Both the position numbers and the translations under genes were made by a program. A stretch of 9,358 nucleotides of DNA from an uncultured Eubacterium sp. (GTDB lineage Bacteria; Bacillota_A; Clostridia; Lachnospirales; Lachnospiraceae), in assembly GCA_947653505.1 (NCBI GenBank), contig CANTHI010000107.1, positions 1-9,358 of the forward strand, written 5' to 3'. Shown here one piece after another: positions 1-5,573 of the stretch (within the stretch, counting starts at the first letter, position 1; the number at the start of each line of letters is the position of its first letter). The notes under the pieces were generated by a model. That model saw only the letters and a program-made list of their open reading frames with translations. It ran no database searches and was not told the DNA's origin.

Positions 1-27
1 CAGGCTTAATACTTCGTATGTATCCAT
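1..27 (-). CDS. 5' end of a small protein gene, possibly a holin-like type I toxin (partial)
   Basis: Only nine codons are inside the window: ATG at 27-25 reads M-D-T-Y-E-V-L-S-L and continues past base 1. The start is well supported: a strong AGGGAGGT Shine-Dalgarno lies at 35-42, 7 nt upstream, behind an extended -10 promoter at 96-124. An N-terminus of the type M-x-T-Y-E-x-L-S-L is typical, as I remember it, of the short membrane peptides annotated as putative holin-like toxins in Firmicutes. The leader hairpin that covers the ribosome binding site is also a habit of type I toxin mRNAs. Both points are suggestive; nine residues cannot prove the family. It could instead be any short or long protein with a similar start. 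No antisense antitoxin RNA can be placed because the gene body is outside the window. Confidence 0.5.
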
Positions 28-34
28 CTGCACC

Positions 35-63
35 ACCTCCCTTCTTTTTCAGGTTAGGGAGGT
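35..63 (-). promoter_or_regulatory. Leader hairpin sequestering the Shine-Dalgarno of the partial gene
   Basis: On the minus strand ACCTCCCT (63-56) is perfectly complementary to the Shine-Dalgarno AGGGAGGT (42-35), leaving a 13-nt A-rich loop. All eight bases of the ribosome binding site would be paired in the free mRNA. This predicts low translation unless the hairpin opens through RNA processing, an RNA partner or a ribosome. The pairing is read directly from the sequence; the regulatory role is inference. Confidence 0.6.
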
Positions 64-95
64 TCACCACCTTGTAACACAGTTGCTATTTTGAA

Positions 96-124
96 ATTAT
101 AACACATCTTTTAATACTCTACAA
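96..124 (-). promoter_or_regulatory. SigA-type extended -10 promoter for the partial left-edge gene
   Basis: On the minus strand TTGTAG (124-119), a 17-nt spacer and TATAAT (101-96) form a near-consensus promoter. TG one base before the -10 makes it an extended -10 element. Transcription would start near 89, giving a leader of roughly 60 nt that contains the Shine-Dalgarno hairpin. Confidence 0.7.
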
Positions 125-138
125 TAATATTTTTCATT

Positions 139-167
139 AAAAAACAGAGTGTCAAAACTCTGCTTTT
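139..167. terminator. Bidirectional intrinsic terminator
   Basis: A stem CAGAGT (145-150) / ACTCTG (157-162) with a 6-nt loop has six A residues on its left (139-144) and a CTTTT tail on its right. Read on the minus strand it ends in TTTTTT and looks the stronger way round. It could stop plus-strand antisense transcription crossing the left-edge gene, or insulate that gene's promoter from upstream minus-strand reads. Which transcript it really serves is not visible. Confidence 0.55.
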
Positions 168-287
168 CATTTTGGGATTGTGCCGGATTCACATACAAAA
201 AGGATGTCAAAACCATTAACACCCCCTGTATTTGAGACAGTTTAAGGAAGTATGAAAAACAGCTGCAACATACTCATTGATTACCAT

Positions 288-327
288 CCAGCGTCCGGGT
301 GGCCAATACATACCGTTCTGGTTTCCA
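288..327 (+). repeat. Relic fragment of the palindromic repeat found at 3286-3647
   Basis: This 40-nt stretch, from CATCCAGCGTCCGG to GTTCTGGTTT, matches 3516-3555 at 33 of 40 positions by hand alignment, with most differences being transitions. No further similarity to the larger repeat is evident on either side, so it looks like a decayed or truncated copy. It ends 13 nt before the -35 box of the aminotransferase promoter. The remaining gene-free sequence between 168 and 340 shows nothing else that I can support. Confidence 0.55.
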
Positions 328-340
328 ATAAAAAAAATAT

Positions 341-369
341 TTGACACCCGCCCCCAATTGCTCTAACAT
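341..369 (+). promoter_or_regulatory. SigA-type promoter of the aminotransferase gene
   Basis: TTGACA (341-346) is a perfect -35 box, followed by a 17-nt spacer and TAACAT (364-369), a 4/6 -10 box. An A-rich tract just upstream (328-340) may act as an UP element. The start point would be near 376, about 30 nt before the ATG at 407. Because the -35 and -10 boxes overlap the possible upstream starts TTG 341 and ATG 368, those starts can be ruled out. Confidence 0.75.
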
Positions 370-406
370 GAAAGAAAGAACAAAAAAACACAAAGGAGCA
401 CTCTCT

Positions 407-1597
407 ATGTTAAATTTAAATGAAAAAATGGTTGCTCTCGGTACACAGCGCTCTGTGATCCGTGAGCTGTTTGAATTTGGAAAAAAGAAAGCTGCTGAAA
501 TTGGTGCAGAAAACGTATTTGATTTTTCGATTGGGAATCCAAGCGTACCCGCTCCGGCAAAGGTAAATGAAACAGCGGTCCGGATTATCTCTGAAATGGA
601 TCCGGTTCTGCTGCACGGATATACAAGCGCGCAGGGAGATGCCGGTGTACGCGCAATGCTGGCCAGTTCTGTCAACCGCCGCTTTCATACTGACTACACC
701 GCAGATCACTTTTATATGACTGTCGGAGCCGCAGCTGCTCTGTGCTGCTGCTTCCACGGCCTTTGCAACCATCAGGATGAGGTTATCATCCTTGCTCCTT
801 ATTTTCCCGAATACAAGGTTTTTGTAGAAGGCGCGGGCGCAAAACCGGTCATCGTGCCGGCGGATACGAGTGCGTTCCAGATTGATTTCACCGCACTGGA
901 GCAGGCGATGACACCGCAGACAAAAACAGTTATCGTAAATTCGCCAAATAATCCTTCTGGTGTTGTATATTCTGCGGATACCGTAAAAAAACTGGCCGGA
1001 CTTTTGGAAACAAAATCAAAGGAATACGGACATACCATCTTTTTAATATCCGATGAGCCTTACCGTGAGATCGTATTTTCCGGTACAACCGTTCCATTTC
1101 TGCCGGATTATTACCGTAATACCCTTGTCAGCTATTCCTGGTCCAAATCACTGTCCATCCCCGGGGAACGTATGGGGTATGTGCTTGTCCCTCCCGCTGT
1201 GGATGACTCTGCGAATGTCTACGCAGCCATCGCCGGAGCCGGACGTGCCCTCGGATATGTAAATGCGCCAAGCCTGTTCCAGCGGGTATGTGCAGCCTGT
1301 GCAGACGAGACGTCGGATATCTCGGTCTATGAAACCAATAAAAATCTGCTGTTAAACAGCCTGCGGGAAATGGGCTATCAGGTCGTTGCCCCAGACGGTA
1401 CTTTTTATATGTTTCCACGTTCTCTGGAAGAAGACGACGTTGCTTTTGCGGAACGTGCCAAAGCACATAATCTGCTGATCGTTCCAGGCTGCGGGTTTGG
1501 CTGTCCGGGACATGTCCGGATCTCCTACTGTGTCCCGACCGGGCGGATTGAAAAGTCGCTGCCTGCGTTTGAAGCACTTGCAAAAGAATACCGTTAA
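407..1597 (+). CDS. PLP-dependent aminotransferase, class I/II (aspartate aminotransferase-like)
   Basis: A 396-residue fold-type I aminotransferase, which moves an amino group between an amino acid and a 2-oxo acid in the cytoplasm. Visible signature parts, in order, are the N-terminal substrate loop SIGNPS (41-46), the cofactor-phosphate region around VGAAAA (106-111), NSPNNPSG (178-185), SDEPY (215-219) with the Asp and Tyr that contact the PLP ring, SWSKS (244-248) with K247 as the expected Schiff-base lysine, and VRISYC (370-375) with R371 as the expected substrate carboxylate ligand. Length is normal for the family. The start at 407 is chosen because AAAGGAG (392-398) sits 8 nt upstream and the promoter boxes exclude earlier starts. 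It is a single-gene transcript ending in the nested terminator at 1604-1691. The exact substrate cannot be read from sequence; aspartate, alanine or aromatic amino acids are all possible. Confidence 0.93.
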   Translation: MLNLNEKMVALGTQRSVIRELFEFGKKKAAEIGAENVFDFSIGNPSVPAPAKVNETAVRIISEMDPVLLHGYTSAQGDAGVRAMLASSVNRRFHTDYTADHFYMTVGAAAALCCCFHGLCNHQDEVIILAPYFPEYKVFVEGAGAKPVIVPADTSAFQIDFTALEQAMTPQTKTVIVNSPNNPSGVVYSADTVKKLAGLLETKSKEYGHTIFLISDEPYREIVFSGTTVPFLPDYYRNTLVSYSWSKSLSIPGERMGYVLVPPAVDDSANVYAAIAGAGRALGYVNAPSLFQRVCAACADETSDISVYETNKNLLLNSLREMGYQVVAPDGTFYMFPRSLEEDDVAFAERAKAHNLLIVPGCGFGCPGHVRISYCVPTGRIEKSLPAFEALAKEYR

Positions 1598-1603
1598 GCA
1601 GAC

Positions 1604-1691
1604 AAACTGCCGGAGCATGTTTTTACATAAAATACAGTCCTGACTTTATTTTCAGACTGTATAAAACAGAAAAAACATGTTCCGGCAGTTT
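1604..1691. terminator. Nested two-stem bidirectional terminator between convergent genes
   Basis: The outer arms 1604-1624 and 1671-1691 pair over about 21 bases with a single G/T-type exception and are flanked by A and T runs on both strands. Inside them ATACAGTC (1632-1639) pairs with GACTGTAT (1655-1662) as a second stem. The aminotransferase stops 6 nt before the structure and pta stops 16 nt beyond it, so one element can end both transcripts. Confidence 0.8.
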
Positions 1692-1707
1692 TGGTTTACC
1701 GCTCTTA

Positions 1708-2694
1708 TTAATCTGCAAGCGCAGCTGTAATAATCGCCATTGAATATACTTCCGCCGCGTTGCATCCTCTGGACAGATCATTAATCGGAGCATTCAGTCC
1801 GAGCAGTATCGGTCCGTAAGCTTCAAAATGTCCCAGACGCTGTGCGATTTTATATCCGATATTTCCTGCATTGATATCCGGGAAAATAAATGTATTTGCA
1901 TGTCCTGCTACTTCTGATTCCGGACATTTTGTACGCGCTACCCGCACAGACACGGCTGCGTCAAACTGCAGCTCTCCCTCAATCGGCAGATCCGGATATT
2001 TTGCCTTTGCCTTTTGTGCCGCATTGCGCATCTTGTCGACGTCCTCACCTTCTCCGGACCCGAATGTAGAATAGCTTAAAAATGCCACCTGCGGATCAAT
2101 ACCAAAAATCTTCGCACATTCCGCTGTCTCTCCCGCAATCTCTACCAGCTGGTCTTCGGTCGGCTTGATATTAATCGCACAGTCACCCATTGCCAGCACT
2201 TCATTATCACCTGTTGCAGAAGGACGTACCAGAATAAAGCATGAAGAAACAATACTGTTGCCAGGCTTTGTCTTAATCAGCTGCAATGCCGGACGCACTG
2301 TATCTGCTGTGGAATAAGTCGCACCGCCTAACAGCGCATCCGCCATCCCCATCTTTACAAGCATTGCGCCAAAATAATTCGTCCGGGACAGAATCTTTCT
2401 GGCCTCATCCGGTGTCACACCTTTTGATTTACGCAGCTCACAGAACATGTCCACCATAGCATCCATTTCTTTATATTTCTTTGGATCAATAATCTCCGCA
2501 CCACGGATATTATAGCCGCTATCCTCTGCAGCAGCAATGATTTCATCCTCATCCCCGACTAAAATCGGATGCAAAAAGTAACTGGCCAGCAATCTGGACG
2601 CTGCCTCCAAAATACGCGGATCATTTCCTTCAGTAAAAACGATTTTTTTCGGACTCTTTTTTAAGATGTTAATCATCTGTCCAAAACCAAACAT
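1708..2694 (-). CDS. pta: Phosphate acetyltransferase
   Basis: A 328-residue Pta of the short Gram-positive type. It interconverts acetyl-CoA plus phosphate with acetyl phosphate plus CoA, the first step of the Pta-AckA acetate pathway, in the cytoplasm. Visible hallmarks are TEGNDPRILEAA (21-32), LGGATYSTADTVRP (122-135), SYSTFGSGEG (207-216), GELQFDAA (240-247), FPDINAGNIGYK (271-282) and GPILLGLNAPINDLSRG (294-310). The last carries the Ser-Arg pair described as active-site residues in the Methanosarcina enzyme, and R88 is the likely counterpart of its other active-site arginine. The start at 2694 has AGGAGGAG (2701-2708) 6 nt upstream. The longer in-frame start at 2784 is a TTG that coincides with the -35 box of the gene's promoter. 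It appears monocistronic: ackA, commonly the neighbour, is not in the window. Confidence 0.95.
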   Translation of the reverse strand: MFGFGQMINILKKSPKKIVFTEGNDPRILEAASRLLASYFLHPILVGDEDEIIAAAEDSGYNIRGAEIIDPKKYKEMDAMVDMFCELRKSKGVTPDEARKILSRTNYFGAMLVKMGMADALLGGATYSTADTVRPALQLIKTKPGNSIVSSCFILVRPSATGDNEVLAMGDCAINIKPTEDQLVEIAGETAECAKIFGIDPQVAFLSYSTFGSGEGEDVDKMRNAAQKAKAKYPDLPIEGELQFDAAVSVRVARTKCPESEVAGHANTFIFPDINAGNIGYKIAQRLGHFEAYGPILLGLNAPINDLSRGCNAAEVYSMAIITAALAD

Positions 2695-2755
2695 AGTAAT
2701 CTCCTCCTGATTCCTTTCTTTAATCTTCGATACGAATACATATTCTTCCATTTCT

Positions 2756-2784
2756 ATTAAAACACGATCTAAAAGAGAAATCAA
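2756..2784 (-). promoter_or_regulatory. SigA-type promoter of pta
   Basis: On the minus strand TTGATT (2784-2779), a 17-nt spacer and TTTAAT (2761-2756) preceded by TG one base upstream make a good extended -10 promoter. The start would be near 2749, leaving a leader of about 55 nt. A lone TATAAT also occurs at 2853-2848 inside the end of the left repeat copy, but it has no -35 box at the right distance. Confidence 0.65.
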
Positions 2785-2835
2785 TCCTTAATTATTCATG
2801 TATCTGATTCAAAACAAGCGTTACTATTCACGGCC

Positions 2836-3156
2836 CAGGGGCCGCTCATTATAGGCACGAACTTAAGCGGAAAATGCAACATTTTACATTAAAAGTGTTG
2901 TATTCTGGCTATGCGGACGCCGGATGGGAGGCGTTGGCCGGTCTGCCTGTGACTTTTCCAGAATATTAAGAAACTCTAGGTATTCTGCATCCAGTCTGTG
3001 GTACCGGACGGGCGCGACACCTACTTCGCTTCTGGCTCCGCCAGCAGCTAAAGGTGCCGCTTCGGCTACGCCGCCTGTGTATCGGGCAGAATACCAAGAG
3101 CTTCTAAACATTCTTCCAACGTCTCAGGCAGACCGGCCAACGCCTCCCATCCGGCT
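2836..3156 (-). repeat. Palindromic repeat element, left copy
   Basis: About 320 bp, read on the minus strand, homologous to 3286-3647 on the plus strand. Shared blocks in element order are GGTATTCTGC-type sequence, a perfect 57-bp core (3025-3081), GATGCAGAAT and TTCTGGAAA blocks, CATCCGGCGTCCG, the TTTTAATGTAAAAT block, and CGCTTAAGT near the outer end. The section 2919-3155 is itself bounded by a perfect 31-bp inverted repeat and its inner flanks also pair imperfectly, so most of the copy can fold on itself. Several open frames cross it, but they lack ribosome binding sites and are by-products of GC-rich palindromes. No transposase is present, so this is a non-autonomous or structural repeat. 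Exact ends are approximate. Confidence 0.8.
2919..3155. repeat. 237-bp unit with perfect 31-bp terminal inverted repeats
   Basis: Bases 2919-2949 (starting GCCGGATGGGAGGCG) are the exact reverse complement of 3125-3155. The adjoining 2950-2988 and 3086-3124 pair imperfectly. The arrangement recalls a miniature inverted-repeat transposable element or a large cruciform-forming repeat. I see no convincing target-site duplication at the edges. Confidence 0.75.
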
Positions 3157-3417
3157 GGCTTTCATAAGCCTTACACACTTTACAGCAAAACATCATGCAG
3201 AAAAGTTTTACACATATTACAGCGAAACATCATGCAGAAATTCATACATAAACATTTTTGTAATCTGATGTAATGCCTGTGAAAACCAGCTGGGAGAGAA
3301 AATTTGCCCCGTCTGCTGTGGCTTCGGAAGAATGTTAAAAGCCCTTAGTATTCTGCGAGGTACACAGGCGGCGTAGCCGAAGCGGCACCTTTAGCTGCTG
3401 GCGGAGCCAGAAGCGAA
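3025..3417. repeat. Perfect 57-bp inverted repeat pair (3025-3081 and 3361-3417)
   Basis: The 57 bases at 3025-3081 are the exact reverse complement of 3361-3417, whereas the flanks of the two copies have diverged visibly. Each core packs small palindromes: CTGG/CCAG (3032-3035 with 3041-3044), GCCG/CGGC (3056-3059 with 3063-3066) and CGGC/GCCG (3063-3066 with 3070-3073). The last two share an arm and so exclude each other. Confidence 0.85.
3171..3240. repeat. Two-copy tandem repeat with 37-bp period between the inverted copies
   Basis: Bases 3171-3203 and 3208-3240 match at 30 of 33 positions, sharing TTACACA and AACATCATGCAGAAA. Two copies are too few and the spacing too short for a CRISPR array. 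The rest of the spacer between the facing repeats (3241-3285) shows no feature. Confidence 0.6.
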
Positions 3418-3647
3418 CCAGGTGCCGCGCCCGTCCGGTTCCAAAGAGCAGATGCAGAATGCTTAGAGATTCTTACATTCTGGAAACCGGAACAATGAAA
3501 CAGGGCCGGTTCCCTCATCCGGCGTCCGGTTAGCCAGTATATGCTGTTCTGGTTTATCCAGGTTAGGGCTTCCTGCATAATGTAACTCTTTTAATGTAAA
3601 ATATTGTTGCATTTCCCGCTTAAGTCCGCTCCTATGGGGGGCCGCAA
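3286..3647 (+). repeat. Palindromic repeat element, right copy
   Basis: About 360 bp in the opposite orientation to the left copy, so the two face each other across roughly 130 bp. It contains the identical 57-bp core at 3361-3417. It differs from the left copy by substitutions and by about 45 extra bases near 3541-3585, following CATCCGGCGTCCGG. Its terminal inverted repeats are degraded compared with those of the left copy. The outer end lies about 25 bp downstream of the anti-sigma factor stop codon, so anti-sigma transcripts probably run into it: no conventional stem-plus-T-run terminator is visible between them. Confidence 0.8.
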
Positions 3648-3671
3648 CAAACAAGCAGCTGTTCCGTTGTA

Positions 3672-5573
3672 TCAGGTACCAACCGTAAGGCTCCAGGCCC
3701 GCTTTTTCAGCTTTGCTTTCCATATGTGTCTGCCTGCCTGCTTAAGCCCCAGATTCTGGTCCCTGATCTCCCATTCTTTCGCCAGTCTGATCGTTGCCGA
3801 GCTCTTTTTTATCTTCAGATGACTCTGCGCGTCTGACAGAAAATCATAGGAAGTCTCCGCATTTTCCAGCCAGGCACTGCCTGTTTTTGTCTCACGCTTC
3901 TGCGTACGGACAGTCACCTGTATTGACTGCTCTGCCGGAACCGTAACAGTTGCCCTTGCATAAATAACCCTTGTCTCTCCAAACAGATGTTCAAAAACCT
4001 CTGTCAGCTCGGTGCTCTGATACCTCTGGAGCAGCGTATCATAAAACGACTCCTCATCTCCGGTCATCGTCAGCACCTGAAACGCCGCATCTTCATTCAT
4101 ATATTCCGGCAGCTTCGCCGCAAAAATCCCCTGTTCATATTTCTGCCGCAGGGATCTGGCCGCATCGAAGCTGCATACACGCAATGCATCCGCATAAGAC
4201 ATCTCCTGCCGGTTCATTTCATATACGATTCCATCTATCTTTTCCTCACAATCCAGATTGGTATAAAATGCTGCTTCCGGCTCATCCTCCAGTTCTCCAG
4301 TTACAATTAACACCAGCTTTTCCGGCTGCTGAGGTATAAAAAAGCAATAATTGGTACTGCCGTCTTCTTTTGTAAAAGCATGATCAAATCCATAAGTAAG
4401 CACATCTGCTTCTGTCCCTTTTACACTGACGCCCATCACACCTGTCTGACTTCTGTCAGCCGCTCCTTCCCGCATCTGAAAACCGGAAAATGTATACACC
4501 ACTACTTCCTTCTGCCAGTCTGCTTCCTTTGCCAGTGCCTGCTCCTGATAATCTGTCTGCCCGTTAAAAATCTGCTCGTAATCCCCGAGTGACGATGTCT
4601 CTGATATATCTGCATTTCTATACGCGCAAATGCTTTTTCCGGCACTATATGCGGCTGCCAGTTCCTCTTTCCCTTCAGCCTGCAGAATTGGTCCATCTAT
4701 CTCATATGCCTGGTTCAGCGTTGACACAAACGGATAGACGATCTGCAGGGTCTGATCGTCTTTGGATGTATTTTTCAGCCGGTAAGAATCTGTCACCTGC
4801 AGCAACGGCCGCATATCCTCTCCATCTTTTTTTGTGACAACCACGCCTTTCAGACTGCGGCTCACATTCAGATTCTGCGTATCCCCTGTCGCCGTCAGCG
4901 GAAATACAGGGCCTTCGTAAGTATCATACCGCAACGGCTGCAATTGCCTTTTCCGGCCGCCACCGCCGTCTTCTAAAGTCCCGTATCCATCTTCTGCTGC
5001 ACCTTCCATTCCATTTTCCGGTAAAGCAGCGCCGTCTGCAGCCTCGTCGCTGTCTTCCTTCATCTCCTCATCCATCGCTAAGTCCATCCCCTCTTCAGCC
5101 GTATTCCCTTTCTGACTGACACCTCCATCCATACTGCCACTGGTATCCAGGCTTTTCGATGCATCCATACTCAGAAAATTATTCAAAATCACTCCCGCAC
5201 TGCCCAGAACGATACATAAGCAGGCCACAACCGGCAGATATTTCAAATATCCGCCAATTCTCTCCATCCGGCTGATCCTGTGTGTCTGTGCGGCCCGGTC
5301 CGCAATGGTGTTCTTTTTCAATCTGTTTATAACTCTGTCTGCATCATGACTGACCTCTTTATTGACATTTGCATCCGTTCTTTCATCCTCATTTATTTTT
5401 ATCTTTTCACTTTTAGTTTTATCGATTTCTGTATACGTACTTTTATCTGCATTTAACTTTTCTCCATCCGCCTCTGCGTCCAAATTCGGCTGATCCTGTG
5501 CAGCCTCCAGAATTATTTCATCCGGAATCTGCTCCATCGCCTGAAACAGCCGTTCTCCTGCATTTCCCGTCAT
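3672..5573 (-). CDS. Probable anti-sigma factor, single-pass membrane protein
   Basis: A 633-residue protein that I recognise by architecture and context rather than by a named family. The N-terminus LFQAMEQIPDEIILEAA (9-25) resembles the short amphipathic start of anti-sigma factors paired with ECF sigma factors in Clostridia. A lysine- and acid-rich cytoplasmic stretch follows, then one hydrophobic segment at about 109-130 (YLKYLPVVACLCIVLGSAGVI). Next come a Met-, Asp- and Glu-rich low-complexity linker (about 134-206) and a large domain of about 420 residues, presumably outside the membrane. Its ATG overlaps the sigma stop codon as ATGA, which indicates translational coupling, and AGGAAGGGA precedes it. 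The role inferred is to hold the sigma factor at the membrane until an envelope signal releases it. The last 23 or so residues are markedly basic, unlike the acidic rest. It could alternatively be a sensor protein merely co-transcribed with the sigma factor. Confidence 0.75.
   Translation of the reverse strand: MTGNAGERLFQAMEQIPDEIILEAAQDQPNLDAEADGEKLNADKSTYTEIDKTKSEKIKINEDERTDANVNKEVSHDADRVINRLKKNTIADRAAQTHRISRMERIGGYLKYLPVVACLCIVLGSAGVILNNFLSMDASKSLDTSGSMDGGVSQKGNTAEEGMDLAMDEEMKEDSDEAADGAALPENGMEGAAEDGYGTLEDGGGGRKRQLQPLRYDTYEGPVFPLTATGDTQNLNVSRSLKGVVVTKKDGEDMRPLLQVTDSYRLKNTSKDDQTLQIVYPFVSTLNQAYEIDGPILQAEGKEELAAAYSAGKSICAYRNADISETSSLGDYEQIFNGQTDYQEQALAKEADWQKEVVVYTFSGFQMREGAADRSQTGVMGVSVKGTEADVLTYGFDHAFTKEDGSTNYCFFIPQQPEKLVLIVTGELEDEPEAAFYTNLDCEEKIDGIVYEMNRQEMSYADALRVCSFDAARSLRQKYEQGIFAAKLPEYMNEDAAFQVLTMTGDEESFYDTLLQRYQSTELTEVFEHLFGETRVIYARATVTVPAEQSIQVTVRTQKRETKTGSAWLENAETSYDFLSDAQSHLKIKKSSATIRLAKEWEIRDQNLGLKQAGRHIWKAKLKKRAWSLTVGT

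Noticed and set aside
50..59. Shared 10-mer CAGGTTAGGG at 50-59 and 3559-3568 as another repeat copy
   Set aside because: Flanking bases do not align, and a 10-base match is expected by chance many times in a window of this size.
97..216. A 39-codon minus-strand frame starting ATG at 216 with an AGGGGG sequence just upstream
   Set aside because: It runs straight through the terminator hairpin at 145-162 and stops inside the -10 box of the left-edge gene, which suggests chance or a gene remnant. No recognisable protein feature.
341..406. An N-terminal extension of the aminotransferase from TTG 341 or ATG 368
   Set aside because: These codons coincide with the -35 and -10 boxes, and the ATG at 407 has the well-placed AAAGGAG site.
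274..675. Minus-strand open frames overlapping the aminotransferase start
   Set aside because: They lie antisense to a well-supported gene and cross its promoter and the repeat relic; no ribosome binding site or family resemblance.
2695..2784. A 30-residue N-terminal extension of Pta from TTG 2784
   Set aside because: The TTG is part of the -35 box, and Pta homologues start near the ATG at 2694, which has a strong AGGAGGAG site.
3171..3240. The 37-bp-period tandem repeat as a CRISPR array
   Set aside because: Only two units with a 4-nt gap between matching blocks, no spacers of normal length and no cas genes.
2884..3578. Open frames of 75-114 codons across the repeats, in both orientations, as possible small proteins
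   Set aside because: The frames come from the palindromic GC-rich core read both ways, have no convincing ribosome binding sites and carry no recognisable domain. A coding origin of the core is left open in the findings.
3463..3723. An 86-codon minus-strand frame joining the anti-sigma 3' end and the right repeat
   Set aside because: It overlaps the anti-sigma coding frame out of phase and continues into the repeat; no ribosome binding site. Treated as a shadow.
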